From Bacteroidales bacterium M6 (GTDB lineage: Bacteria; Bacteroidota; Bacteroidia; Bacteroidales; Muribaculaceae): a DNA stretch of 64,000 bases. The position numbers were made by a program, and so were the translations under genes. This document shows positions 17,401-25,492 of the stretch, one piece after another. How positions within the stretch are numbered: position 1 is the stretch's first letter; each line of letters starts with the position of its first letter. Below the pieces are notes generated by a model. It saw only the letters and a program-made list of their open reading frames with translations, had not been told where the DNA came from and searched no databases. The stretch spans positions 174,630 through 238,629 of the forward strand of contig LUJQ01000021.1 of NCBI GenBank assembly GCA_001689485.1. Direction: 5' to 3'.

Positions 17401-18957
17401 TTTATGACCATGCGCAAACGACCACACACCCCTGAGGTCGAAAGCCGCATCCGGGTTGTCAAGCGTGACCCGGCCACGAACCATACTGTTTTCCAAAGTC
17501 GCTTCGGCAGCGAAATCGGAATATGTATATCCCTTAAGTTGTATGCGGTCGAGATTGACCTCCGCACTGCCCGACAACCTGCCCTTGAGCGACGCAATTT
17601 CAGCCGTCACAACCCCTTCGGCCTCACCGAGGTCTGCATTCCCGGCAAGCAAGCCTATGTTCACCGCATCGGAGGTGGTGATTTCCGCCCATGCCGAAAA
17701 ATCATCCTTCGAGTCAACGGCGCCTTGTACAAGTATATCAAGCCCCCCTGCGGCAGTGGAAATGCCTAACGAGGCATCAAAACTCCCCCCGGTCATCCCC
17801 CCGTCACCGGAAACGGCAACAGTGCCTGCATCGTCCAACAGACGCACCACACCTTTGTCCAAAGGCTTGAAACATCCTGCAATCCTCCCTATCTCCTCAC
17901 CCATGGCAGCAACCGACAGATTGCGAACCGACAACACACGCGAAGTGCGGTTCCGTATGTCGCGCGCCATCCCGGCAATGTCGGCCTTCAACCCCCTGCT
18001 GCCCCTTAATGACACATTGAAACCGACTTCGGCAAGATTCCCCGACAGTTCCAACCGGCGTATGTCTATCTTATCCGCAACATCATCGAAACCGGCAACG
18101 AACGGCGCAAAATCCGACAGCGACACGTGGCTTCCCGGGGCGACAGCCAGTTCCACCTTCTCCGTTTCAAGCGAACGGCCTATTGAACCCAGGCCGTTCA
18201 GCGGGAGTGAAACATCATTCAGAAGCAGGTTCGATTTAGGAAGTGTCAATGCGAAATTACGCACGGAAATCAGCGAATCCGCAACATGGGCTTCCATCGA
18301 AAGGTTCTCAAGGCGGAAACCGCTCCGCTCCACAAACCCCATACGCTTGATATTGGCAACGAAATCGTTGTTGCGCAACCTCGGAAGCCTTATGTCGGCA
18401 CGGAGATGCGACACCGCGACATGGTTTGGGTTGAACGTATCACCCCCAGGTTCCGACAGCACATCGTAGCTCACCTTCGACGAACGGAGCAACACCGTGT
18501 TTATCCTCAAATCAAATGCCGTAGGAGGTTTCGACGGGTCTTTGGGCTTAAGCGCATCTATAATCGGCTGGATATTGAGCGGCGCCCCGGGCGAAGCCTT
18601 CTCCAGGCGCGCATCCATGCCTGTCAACTCCACGTAATTAACCGTCACCGGGTCGTCCGACACAAGGCTCCACAATCGCACGCCCGCACCTAGCCGCCGG
18701 GCTGTAAGCACCGTATCGCCAGGAGCGGTTTCAACCACCACGTCGCGCAGGACCACACGGTTAAACGGCACAATCCCCAGCCCCCCTATGCTGACCCTGC
18801 AATGGAGCAATTCCGACAGGCTGCGTTCACATTGGCGGGCTATGCGCTGCTGAACCGGCGTGACCGACAAGGCCACGTAGGTGACCGCGGGAACAACCAC
18901 TGCCAGGCAGATGGCTATAACCACGAAAAAACGTAATACACGATACAGCAATTTCAC
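14431..18957 (-). CDS. tamB: TamB-like translocation and assembly module protein (DUF490)
   Basis: A 1508-aa, mostly beta protein. An N-terminal membrane anchor (FFVVIAICLAVVVPAVTYVAL) is followed by the AsmA/TamB-type start IARQCERSLSELLHCRVSIGG. A long repetitive beta region follows, and the DUF490 domain covers roughly the last 400 residues. The C-terminus ends in a basic tail (FRKKKKE). TamB-like proteins bridge the inner and outer membranes and serve in outer-membrane protein assembly or phospholipid transport. The start is GTG (18955-18957). No TamA partner lies next to it; the next gene to the right is divergent. Confidence 0.9.
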   Translation of the reverse strand: MKLLYRVLRFFVVIAICLAVVVPAVTYVALSVTPVQQRIARQCERSLSELLHCRVSIGGLGIVPFNRVVLRDVVVETAPGDTVLTARRLGAGVRLWSLVSDDPVTVNYVELTGMDARLEKASPGAPLNIQPIIDALKPKDPSKPPTAFDLRINTVLLRSSKVSYDVLSEPGGDTFNPNHVAVSHLRADIRLPRLRNNDFVANIKRMGFVERSGFRLENLSMEAHVADSLISVRNFALTLPKSNLLLNDVSLPLNGLGSIGRSLETEKVELAVAPGSHVSLSDFAPFVAGFDDVADKIDIRRLELSGNLAEVGFNVSLRGSRGLKADIAGMARDIRNRTSRVLSVRNLSVAAMGEEIGRIAGCFKPLDKGVVRLLDDAGTVAVSGDGGMTGGSFDASLGISTAAGGLDILVQGAVDSKDDFSAWAEITTSDAVNIGLLAGNADLGEAEGVVTAEIASLKGRLSGSAEVNLDRIQLKGYTYSDFAAEATLENSMVRGRVTLDNPDAAFDLRGVWSFAHGHKLVELQGRVDRFVPSALNLWGKYPGASACALVDVAMAGARLDNMTGYITVSDFRFAPAVGQPLELHNLHLSADSALVTLRSDYLDGEVRGEYDFPHIAATARDILSQAYPSLTGGEMHRENQSGRVNDFTFRLTVKETEKLAEFFHLPLSVIYPVSIAGEVSDLTHDMALRLDAPFLRQGTKLIEDTRLSAFVNGADGSSGLDLTTKVPTKNGPMTLLTQNTGNRDYIHTGVSWKIDRARAYEGSVGAVTTFSREDAADLAGGVAAGADTDTRLVTRINLLPGNLTFNDSTWTVNPAKITVTSPGDISVEGINVHRSNQFVKIGGTVSADAASLLTLDLRNFSLDYLFESLGIDKVMLGGDASGTFYASRLLSSEPVLETPGLHVKGISYNKTVLGDAVVKSRWVAENKAITLDAEIDQEKGRRSFVDGAIFPLNDSLDITFNVDHANVGFMQPYMEAFASDITGHASGRARIFGNFKYIDLEGDVFADDLRLKVNFTNTYYTATDSVHFRPGLIDLNGITIYDVEGHAARLNGWVKHVFFKEPRFEFGLSGAHDFLSYNETPRENPVWHGKIYGNGSAFVKGEPGRIDISVDMATAPRSTFTFVLSDQEVADEYSFLTFRDKGKLSGELADTVLLHRDTSMDLVNRLKAMVDAHSDDEPSDYNISLQMRVTPDAQIVLVMDPVGGDRIRAYGSGHLRMDYGSANSDLKMYGTYTLDRGDYNFTLQDVIIKDFTIKPGSEIVFNGDPYGAQLKIQAVYSLNANLSDLDESFLQDKDLNRTNVPVHALMKVNGDIRQPEITFDLEFPTLTTDIYRKVRSIISTDDMMNRQIIYLLALNRFYTPEYMTSTTKGNELVSVASSTISSQLGNLLGQISDNWNIAPTFRSDRGDFSDVEVDVALSSRLLNNRLLFNGNFGYRDNSLNSNQFIGDFDLEYILDREGMWRLKAYNRYNDQNYYLRTAHTTQGVGVVLKRDFDSFFSFLRAFRKKKKE

Positions 18958-18987
18958 ATCGCGAAGTTAAGGATTTTTTCCGTTTTG

Positions 18988-19018
18988 TTTGTTATATCCT
19001 TCGGATTAGTTACCTTTG
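18988..19018 (+). promoter_or_regulatory. Bacteroidetes-type promoter for the beta-barrel gene
   Basis: TTTG at 18988-18991, a 19-bp spacer, and TACCTTTG at 19011-19018 match the consensus closely. It lies in the 124-bp gap between the divergent tamB and barrel genes and gives a leader of about 58 nt. Confidence 0.75.
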
Positions 19019-19081
19019 CCCGACATCAGGCCGATTGCCGGGAGTCCCCGGCAAGGATTTTCATGCCATATTTTCACACCG

Positions 19082-19585
19082 ATGAGACTAAAGACAGCGC
19101 TATCAGCAGCAATTGCATTCACTGCACTTACAGCCGCAGCCGACGAATATTCAGGAGAGAAAACCCTCGGCCTGCAAACAGGCTATATAACCTACAACCA
19201 ATCGGCAGTTGCAGGAATCGAATTCACCTACCGGTTTAACCGAAACTTCCGGCTGGCGCCGAGCGTCAACTACGTATTCCGCCATAAAAGCGTCGACGCG
19301 CTCATGATCAACCTCAACGCCCAGGTCCCTTTCCCATTTGCCGGAAAATGGGAGGTATTCCCGCTGGCAGGTATAAATTATTCGAGCTGGAACTACCATA
19401 AAGGCACTGCCACCGACAATAACCCTGATGTTGCCTCACGCGTTACACGTTTCGGGCTGAACCTAGGCGCCGGAATCGGTGTAGCAGCCACCTCTACCCT
19501 CCGCCTAAGTCTCACGGCCGACTATGTGTTTATAAAGCACTTCGGCGGCTGCAACATCCTCGCCAAAATCGCCTACAAGTTCTGA
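19082..19585 (+). CDS. Small outer-membrane beta-barrel protein
   Basis: A 167-aa protein with signal peptide MRLKTALSAAIAFTALTAAA. The body is made of alternating beta strands (LGLQTGYITYNQSAVAGIEFT, RFNRNFRLAPSVNYVFR) and ends with an aromatic residue (KIAYKF), the usual outer-membrane insertion signal. The size suggests an eight-stranded barrel of the OmpA/OmpW-like or porin-family type. The frame is open from 19016, but the signal peptide fixes the start at 19082. Function is unknown. Confidence 0.83.
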   Translation: MRLKTALSAAIAFTALTAAADEYSGEKTLGLQTGYITYNQSAVAGIEFTYRFNRNFRLAPSVNYVFRHKSVDALMINLNAQVPFPFAGKWEVFPLAGINYSSWNYHKGTATDNNPDVASRVTRFGLNLGAGIGVAATSTLRLSLTADYVFIKHFGGCNILAKIAYKF

Positions 19586-19664
19586 TAACGGCACCGTTGC
19601 AGAAAGCCCCCGTCAGAACACAACCTCACAACAACAGCTTGTAAACCAATTAAAATCTAAAAAT

Positions 19665-20186
19665 ATGCTTAACAAGAACGTAGAACAGGCTATAAACGCC
19701 CAAATCAATGCCGAATTCTGGTCGGCCTACCTCTATCTGTCAATGTCGATGCACTTCGCCAACAAAGGCTACAACGGCATCGCCAACTGGTTCCAGATCC
19801 AGTTCAAAGAGGAACAGGACCATGCCACAATCTTCATGAACTACATCAACTCACGCGACGGCAAAGTGCTCCTCGCCCCCATCGAAGGGGTTGACACCGA
19901 ATGGGCATCGCCCATCGACGCCTTCAAAGCAACCCTCGCCCACGAGCAGAAGGTAACGGCACTTATCAACAACATCTATGCCATCGCAGTCGAGGAAAAA
20001 GACTACGCCACACAAAACACCCTCCAGTGGTTCATCAGCGAGCAGGTTGAGGAAGAGGAAACCGCACGCGGATTCATCGACGCCCTCGAAAAAATCGGCG
20101 ACAACGGCTACGGGCTCTACATGTTCGACAAAGAACTCGCTGCCCGCACCTATAATACCCCCGCCCCCCTCGCCTCCAAAGCCTGA
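19665..20186 (+). CDS. ftnA: Non-haem ferritin
   Basis: A 173-aa four-helix-bundle protein. The ferroxidase ligands are visible: Glu17 (NAQINAEFWSAY), the Glu/Glu/His cluster in FKEEQDHA, and Gln/Glu residues in the later helices (HEQKV, QVEEEETA). Ferritins store iron as a ferric mineral in a 24-mer shell in the cytoplasm. Length and motifs are those of bacterial FtnA. No promoter is recognised in the 79-bp gap after the barrel gene, so it may be read through from it. A perfect terminator follows. Confidence 0.95.
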   Translation: MLNKNVEQAINAQINAEFWSAYLYLSMSMHFANKGYNGIANWFQIQFKEEQDHATIFMNYINSRDGKVLLAPIEGVDTEWASPIDAFKATLAHEQKVTALINNIYAIAVEEKDYATQNTLQWFISEQVEEEETARGFIDALEKIGDNGYGLYMFDKELAARTYNTPAPLASKA

Positions 20187-20208
20187 TTCACAAAACACAT
20201 ATAAATAT

Positions 20209-20244
20209 AAAAAATGGTCTGAAAAATTTTTCAGACCATTTTTT
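20209..20244. terminator. Strong bidirectional terminator after ferritin
   Basis: A perfect palindrome: A-run, ATGGTCTGAAAAA, its complement, then a T-run. It ends ferritin transcription and can also stop the convergent glycosyltransferase operon that finishes at 20317. Confidence 0.9.
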
Positions 20245-20316
20245 ATATTTAACCCCATCCATTTGTACCTCGCAACTACTCAGCAATCAGGATTGGCTCT
20301 GATAACTGGCCTGTAC

Positions 20317-21162
20317 TCACGTATTTGGAGTTCTCGGGTTGAAGATATCAAGGCGTTTAAACAACCGATACCATATCCGCCTATACCACACCCCGTAGTA
20401 TTTGTTCCTGAGACGCAATGCCATGCCCAAATAATCTATCGGAGCTCCAAACATTTCACTATAAAGCTCTTTATGCTTGTCAAGAATGTATAACTCTATT
20501 TCAAAAGCCGACAGGGCTTTCTGTGCATCGACATTTCGAGACCGTGCCTTTATACGGTAATTAAACAATTGTTCTGGAATCTGGCTGACAACTGAATCTT
20601 TATGCAACATACGTATCCAGAATTCCCAATCCTCAAGCCCCTGACGCATATTTTCGTCATATCCGCCAACACTGTCAAAATGCGATTTACGATACATCGC
20701 ACTGACAAAGATGCTGTTATTGACCAGCAACGACGCATAGTTATTATACTTGAGTTTAGGTGTTTCAGTTGTCTCTCCGAAGAAACGCCACATGCAATAC
20801 ACCACATCGGTTTCAGGATACTCAACAAACCGTGCCACACATTTTTCCAGATATGTCGGCTCTATCGTATCATCGGCATCCAATGGCAGAATATATTCTC
20901 CTGAAGTTTGCCTGACGGCAAAATTCCGCGCCGCCGAAACCCCGCGGTTTTCGGTATGAAAAAACTTGATTCTTGAATCCGAAACGGAATATGCCTCCAC
21001 TATTCCGGCTACATTGTCAGGAGATCCGTCATCAACCACTATAACCTCCCAGTTGCCGTAAGTCTGTCTTATAACCGAATCCAATGATTCAGCTATATAT
21101 TCAGCCTGACCATACGCAGGCATAATGACTGACACCAACGGACAATTGTCAATTATTGGCAT
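20317..21162 (-). CDS. Family 2 glycosyltransferase
   Basis: A 281-aa GT-A enzyme with VSVIMPAYGQAEYIAESLDS at the nucleotide-binding strand, VVDDGSPDN, the DxD motif in LPLDADDTIEP, and a catalytic-base region around MRQGLEDWEFWIRM. It lies 3 bp downstream of a second GT2 on the same strand, the end of a leftward glycan-synthesis operon. It lacks membrane segments, so it probably acts on lipid-linked intermediates at the cytoplasmic face. Donor and linkage are unknown. Confidence 0.9.
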   Translation of the reverse strand: MPIIDNCPLVSVIMPAYGQAEYIAESLDSVIRQTYGNWEVIVVDDGSPDNVAGIVEAYSVSDSRIKFFHTENRGVSAARNFAVRQTSGEYILPLDADDTIEPTYLEKCVARFVEYPETDVVYCMWRFFGETTETPKLKYNNYASLLVNNSIFVSAMYRKSHFDSVGGYDENMRQGLEDWEFWIRMLHKDSVVSQIPEQLFNYRIKARSRNVDAQKALSAFEIELYILDKHKELYSEMFGAPIDYLGMALRLRNKYYGVWYRRIWYRLFKRLDIFNPRTPNT

Positions 21163-21165
21163 TTC

Positions 21166-22152
21166 TTATAATTTATCGATAGCAATATAAAATCTTAGTT
21201 TCAAGAGACCATACCATCGCGCAAATCTAAATGCCCTGATTAGTTTCCGATACCGACTACGGCCGGCAGTATTGATTATATCAGGATATTTATCCATATC
21301 ACGGCAAATCTCCATCAACTCTTCAGCAACTCCGTCAACAAAGCGCCACGACAACTGCTGACAAACATTCATGACATGGAAACGCGCCATAGCCTCTTCC
21401 ATATAGTCGTCGAGTCCGTGTGCCGTGATGCAATTTTTCAGCCATGCCACATAGCGCTGGAAATCGCGGAATTTTTCTTTATTGCGCACCACATCGTGCG
21501 AAAGCGATTCTGCCCGCTCATTGTAAATCATGCAGGGGCGGTCAACTCCGGCAACCCTTTCGGTGCCAAGCAACAGCTGGGTTTTCCATATCACATCCTC
21601 ACCAAGCCTCATCCCCTCCGACCAGTCACTTATTGAATCAATCAACGTGCGGCGCACAAGAATAAGCAGGCTCCAATAGCCTCGTCCCGACAGCACCTCG
21701 CGCAGATATTCATGTCCGCTCACAACCGGGGCGGTCAGTCCGAAGGATTCGGAACTGCGTCCGTCAATCTGGTTAAAAATGATTTTGGGGAGCACCATAT
21801 CGGCGCCGGTCGCATCGGCCACGGCAAGCAGCGACTCCACGGCATCAGGCAGCATAGTGTCGTCACTGTCGAAAAAATAAACGAATTCACCGCGCGCCAC
21901 TGCCAAACCCTCCATGCGCGCCTTCGACGGCCCTTGATTCACGGTGGTTCTGGCCACAATGCGGGCATCACGGGCAACATACCGGTCTATCACCGCGCCT
22001 GTGCCGTCGGTGCTGCCGTCGTTTATCAGAATCAATTCAAAGTTGGTGTATGTCTGAGCCAGAACGGAATCGAGCGTTGCCGCAAGAAAAGCCTCGGAAT
22101 TATAAACCGGAATTATTATGGATACTCTCGGCGAAGGTGTATTGCTGCTCAT
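21166..22152 (-). CDS. Family 2 glycosyltransferase
   Basis: A 328-aa GT2 with VSIIIPVYNSEAFLAATLDS, INDGSTDGT, the DxD in YFFDSDDTMLP, and MRLGEDVIW in the acceptor region. The ATG at 22152 is chosen because the nucleotide-binding strand starts 11 residues later. An in-frame upstream ATG at 22167 would lie inside the 186-bp palindromic repeat, which begins only 4 bp upstream of 22152. The gene leads the two-gene leftward operon. Confidence 0.88.
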   Translation of the reverse strand: MSSNTPSPRVSIIIPVYNSEAFLAATLDSVLAQTYTNFELILINDGSTDGTGAVIDRYVARDARIVARTTVNQGPSKARMEGLAVARGEFVYFFDSDDTMLPDAVESLLAVADATGADMVLPKIIFNQIDGRSSESFGLTAPVVSGHEYLREVLSGRGYWSLLILVRRTLIDSISDWSEGMRLGEDVIWKTQLLLGTERVAGVDRPCMIYNERAESLSHDVVRNKEKFRDFQRYVAWLKNCITAHGLDDYMEEAMARFHVMNVCQQLSWRFVDGVAEELMEICRDMDKYPDIINTAGRSRYRKLIRAFRFARWYGLLKLRFYIAIDKL

Positions 22153-22155
22153 TGA

Positions 22156-22341
22156 TAAGTAAGTCACAAAATTTATTTTATATTATCGGTGGAAGGATTT
22201 TCGAGTGATTTTCGCTCGATGAAGAAGAAGTGTAGCGAGCTACACAACTGATAAATAAAGGGTAAAGTGCCGGAAAGTCTCCGACGATAATATAAAGCCT
22301 CATTGATAATCATGTGCGTAATAATTTTAATAACTTACTTA
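22156..22341. repeat. 186-bp palindromic MITE-like repeat, copy 2
   Basis: The ends TAAGTAAGTC (22156-22165) and AACTTACTTA (22332-22341) match copy 1 at 10792-10976. The tip GTGTAG-CGAG-CTACAC (22230-22245) keeps the stem of copy 1 with a changed loop. ATATTATCG near the left end pairs with CGATAATAT near the right end. In both copies one end lies directly upstream of a minus-strand start codon, here 4 bp away, so the element forms most of the 5' leader of the GT2 operon. Confidence 0.75.
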
Positions 22342-22364
22342 TGTATACATTTTGTTTCCAACAG

Positions 22365-22372
22365 CAAAGTTA
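22365..22372 (-). promoter_or_regulatory. Candidate -7 box for the leftward GT2 operon
   Basis: The minus strand reads TAACTTTG, a full match to TAnnTTTG. No clear -33 box is present. If used, the transcript carries a leader of about 200 nt containing the whole palindromic repeat. Confidence 0.5.
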
Positions 22373-22409
22373 ATCATTTTCCGGGAACTGCCGGCCTGTA
22401 TGCGCGGTT

Positions 22410-22436
22410 GTGACTGTGGCAGGCAATCACAGTCAC
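22410..22436 (-). terminator. Hairpin overlapping the stop codon of the pyruvyltransferase fusion
   Basis: GTGACTGTG and CACAGTCAC are perfect 9-bp arms around a 9-nt loop. On the minus strand it begins at the end of the coding region and has no U-run, so it is a weak terminator or an mRNA-end stabiliser. Confidence 0.4.
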
Positions 22437-24277
22437 CTTTTCTGCCGTCCCACCGGCGGTTCAAGCCCCGGCAACATCATCGCCTGAATATAACCGAACT
22501 GTCCTGACTGCCCGCTCCATGCCACTTCCGCCGGAGTTAATATCCCGGTTTTATCCCGTGGAACCCCATGCTGCAACACCTCATTCAGCAAAGAATCGCT
22601 CGTGCAGCAGATCCGGTCAAAAAAAACGGCAAACTGCGCCAACGCCGCCTGCCCGTCGGCTTCCCCGCATAACTGCGTCGTCTTGTGAATCCATCCCGTC
22701 TTGCGGCAGGGCAATCCGATGAAATTTTCCACATAGCGCATCATCTCCACCGTGTTGAACACCACCGCGGCAAACGAGCCCGCGTAATGGTAACGCACCT
22801 CGCGGGTTCTCAAAAAATCATAGCGCATCAGAGCGTCAACATACGCCGGAATCCCCGCAGCCTCGGCCTCCTTGAGCAGCTCTCCACCCTTCAACGAAAC
22901 CACCACAGGGGAGTAACCGGCCTGCTTCAGCGCCACAGCCATATCCAAAAGCGCCCGCGGGGCAGGGGTCGATGTCATTTCAGGCGAAAGCAGCAGCACC
23001 CCACGATTCCCGTCGGCACTATTCCCCGCAGCATACACCTCGCCGCACCGGTCGCTGAAATTGCACCGGTGGTACCGGTGCATACCGAGCACCCTGCGCA
23101 CCAGATACTTCCATCTGAGTTTACGCACATATTCAGACTGCGGATAAAGCCCGACGAAATCCTCAAGCATCATCCTTGCCGAACGGTTGCTTATCCAGCT
23201 GTCACAAAAAGCCTGCTCAACCTGCCTGTATCGAATAATCTCCACATCCTCGGCAAGATAACGCTCAAACGAACCCGGCAGCTCACGTTCCGACACATCG
23301 GCTTCACTTTCCGGCTGCGGTTCAGCCAGCGTTCTCTCCCAGTCAGGAATCCAGGTGTCAAGAAATTTCCGTGTCTTGCCATAGCTGTTATCAAGCACAT
23401 GCAACTCCTTACCCATCAAAATGGAGAGAATCGACACATGAAGCCTTGTGGAATAAACTGCCGAATATCGCCCCACGAAATCAACCGCATTCCTCAGATA
23501 TGCGGGGCGTATCACATCGTGCCAGAAGCCATCTGTCTCACTGTTGGCCTGTTTCTGCCCAAAACGGTTCCATGGCCGGCGCAAACGCCTGAGCCTGTGG
23601 CGAAGAACCCGGAACAGTGCCTGTGGAATATTCTCGATTATCGGCCAGTCGCGCATCTCGGCATTCGCCGGCACTGCCGACACATCCAGGTCGGCAGGCA
23701 TCTCCTTGTCAAGCCTGCGGGCATAGAGAATACGCCTCCCCCACGGCCGGTGCCAGGGTTTCAGCGTGTCGGTGTCAATGCAGAATGCCATATCCGGCAC
23801 CAGCAGGATGCGGTTGGGCAACGCCTCCGACAAGATTCTGAATGAATCGCTGTCGCGCACACAGATTACCACCGACCTATGTCGGCTGAAAAACTCCACA
23901 TCGGCTTCAAGCGATGCCGGATTGTCGTAATGCACGCTCTGCGGCAACACTATGACACGGTTTTCAGGAAAATCCTCAATCACACGTTTGCGGAATTCAT
24001 GGTGCTCCGGCCATATATCCCCCCAGTTACCCCCGCCTTGAAGCAATATCACATTGCCGGGCGAAAGCTTCGGCTTCCTATAATTATCTTTGTCGGTGGA
24101 ATAAAGGCATTTGTGCCCTGTCTCCTTTAGAAAGTTAAGGGTTCCCTCCCATATCAGCAGATCCCCGAGGTTTTCATAATACGGCAAATCAAGATAAACA
24201 TAATCGTTATCGATCAGTGGAGTGAGCACGCTCCCTACAACCGACCTGAGCCGGGCTATGATATCATTGTGCGACAT
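22433..24277 (-). CDS. Polysaccharide pyruvyl transferase fused to an N-terminal half of a GT4 glycosyltransferase
   Basis: A 614-aa protein. Residues ~20-330 are a pyruvyl transferase domain: YENLGDLLIWEGTL, ILLQGGGNWGDIWPEH, VIVLPQSVHY, and the later TRLHVSILSILMGKE. Such enzymes add pyruvate ketals to sugars or act as GT-B-like transferases in exopolysaccharide pathways. After a linker, residues ~415-600 resemble the N-terminal Rossmann half of GT4 enzymes (LLLSPEMTSTPAPRALLD, GYSPVVVSLKGG, TGWIHKTTQL). The donor-binding C-terminal half, with its E-x7-E motif, is absent. The gene starts from a divergent palindromic promoter shared with the GT2 at 24365. Confidence 0.82.
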   Translation of the reverse strand: MSHNDIIARLRSVVGSVLTPLIDNDYVYLDLPYYENLGDLLIWEGTLNFLKETGHKCLYSTDKDNYRKPKLSPGNVILLQGGGNWGDIWPEHHEFRKRVIEDFPENRVIVLPQSVHYDNPASLEADVEFFSRHRSVVICVRDSDSFRILSEALPNRILLVPDMAFCIDTDTLKPWHRPWGRRILYARRLDKEMPADLDVSAVPANAEMRDWPIIENIPQALFRVLRHRLRRLRRPWNRFGQKQANSETDGFWHDVIRPAYLRNAVDFVGRYSAVYSTRLHVSILSILMGKELHVLDNSYGKTRKFLDTWIPDWERTLAEPQPESEADVSERELPGSFERYLAEDVEIIRYRQVEQAFCDSWISNRSARMMLEDFVGLYPQSEYVRKLRWKYLVRRVLGMHRYHRCNFSDRCGEVYAAGNSADGNRGVLLLSPEMTSTPAPRALLDMAVALKQAGYSPVVVSLKGGELLKEAEAAGIPAYVDALMRYDFLRTREVRYHYAGSFAAVVFNTVEMMRYVENFIGLPCRKTGWIHKTTQLCGEADGQAALAQFAVFFDRICCTSDSLLNEVLQHGVPRDKTGILTPAEVAWSGQSGQFGYIQAMMLPGLEPPVGRQKR

Positions 24278-24299
24278 TTCTGCGAATTTCCTGTTTATA

Positions 24300-24333
24300 T
24301 TGCAAAAATAGCCAATATTCCCTATTTTTGCAA
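24300..24333. promoter_or_regulatory. Overlapping divergent promoters in a 34-bp palindrome
   Basis: Arms TTGCAAAAATAG and CTATTTTTGCAA flank a 10-nt centre holding AATATT. On the plus strand, TTG (24300-24302) and TATTTTTG (24323-24330) form -33 and -7 with a 20-bp spacer. On the minus strand, TTG (24333-24331) and TATTTTTG (24310-24303) form the mirror pair, also with 20 bp. One site therefore appears to serve both the gene at 24277 (minus) and the gene at 24365 (plus), probably exclusively for one polymerase at a time. Confidence 0.7.
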
Positions 24334-24364
24334 TATTGTATTATCGCCTCTGCCCACCTATCAA

Positions 24365-25387
24365 ATGAAAATATCAATCATCATACCCGTCTACAATGTC
24401 GACCGATATATCAGGCGTTGTATTGATTCTGTCATAGCCCAGACATGGCGGGGCGACATGGAATGTATCCTTGTCGACGACGCCACTCCCGACAACAGCA
24501 TGGCCACAGTGCGGGAGTGTCTGAAAGGCTACAACGGCGGGATTGAGTTCAGATTTGTAGGCCACAAGGAAAACCGGGGGCTTTCGGCCGCACGAAACAC
24601 AGGCGCGCGCAATGCCTCGGGCGACTACCTCTATTTCCTTGACAGCGACGATGCCATCACTCCCGACTGCATCGAAACCCTCGCCGGCATTGCCGAGGCG
24701 CATCCGGCAGTGGATGTGGTTCAAGGCAACCTGGTGGTGACCGACGATATTTACCGCTTCCTCGACAGCACGCTGTATGATTTCCCGGAATATTGCGACG
24801 ACCGGGAGTGGATTTCGGAACACATCAAATCCGACATCCCCGTCACCGCATGGAACAAGCTGTTCCGCAGGGATTTCTTTGTAGGGCTAAACCTTTGGTT
24901 CAAGGATGGTATCCTACACGAGGACGAGCATTGGCGCTACATCCATGGCGACAAAATCGGCTCTATCGCATTCTCAGGCAAACCTACATATATCTACTAT
25001 CGCAACCCCGGCTCCATAATGGAAGTCAGGAAAAAAGACCGCAGTTTCTCGTCGATGATGGAAATCCTTAACGAGTACCTCCACACAATAACCCGAAAGA
25101 ATCGCTATGCCCCGGTGATTCTGTATGCCTACAGCCTGACAAAACGGCTCCACGAACTCGACGACCCACAGAGCTTCATGGAGCAATATAACGCCTTTGT
25201 CAACAGAATGATCGCCTCCCCGGAAATCCCGGCATCGGTAAAAGCGTCATGCCGCTATATGCGGCATCATTCTTTATGGCTGGAAATCGTATGCGCCATG
25301 TTTCTGCGGCGCTCACACCGCATTATCAAACGGATGAAAGCCATGGATAAAGCCTCCACGGGGGAACACGCCACACAACACTCCTGA
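24365..25387 (+). CDS. Family 2 glycosyltransferase
   Basis: A 340-aa GT2 with MKISIIIPVYNVDRYIRRC at the N-terminus, VDDATPDNS, the DxD in YFLDSDDAITP, and ILHEDEHWRY as the catalytic-base block. The 24269 upstream extension is rejected because the family starts at MKISII and the promoter lies inside that extension. The C-terminal ~90 residues are helical and basic (RRSHRIIKRMKAMDK), suggesting membrane association. It is the first forward gene of the glycan locus. Confidence 0.9.
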   Translation: MKISIIIPVYNVDRYIRRCIDSVIAQTWRGDMECILVDDATPDNSMATVRECLKGYNGGIEFRFVGHKENRGLSAARNTGARNASGDYLYFLDSDDAITPDCIETLAGIAEAHPAVDVVQGNLVVTDDIYRFLDSTLYDFPEYCDDREWISEHIKSDIPVTAWNKLFRRDFFVGLNLWFKDGILHEDEHWRYIHGDKIGSIAFSGKPTYIYYRNPGSIMEVRKKDRSFSSMMEILNEYLHTITRKNRYAPVILYAYSLTKRLHELDDPQSFMEQYNAFVNRMIASPEIPASVKASCRYMRHHSLWLEIVCAMFLRRSHRIIKRMKAMDKASTGEHATQHS

Positions 25388-25419
25388 ACGGCACCACACA
25401 TGGTTTGCCTGAAATTTCG

Positions 25420-25427
25420 TAATTTTG
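25420..25427 (+). promoter_or_regulatory. Candidate -7 box upstream of the phosphoethanolamine-transferase-like gene
   Basis: TAATTTTG matches the -7 consensus 65 bp before the start codon in the 105-bp gap between two forward genes. A TTTG at 25404 is only 12 bp upstream, shorter than usual, so promoter strength is uncertain. Confidence 0.4.
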
Positions 25428-25492
25428 CGCTCTGAACAACTGGGGAACCACACGCACCCAGCCTCTCCCCCTCACTTCAGAAGCAGTCATTG

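Noticed and set aside
17456..18469. Long forward frame opposite tamB
   Set aside because: Ser/Thr/Pro-rich antisense artefact of the high-GC coding strand; no start context or family resemblance.
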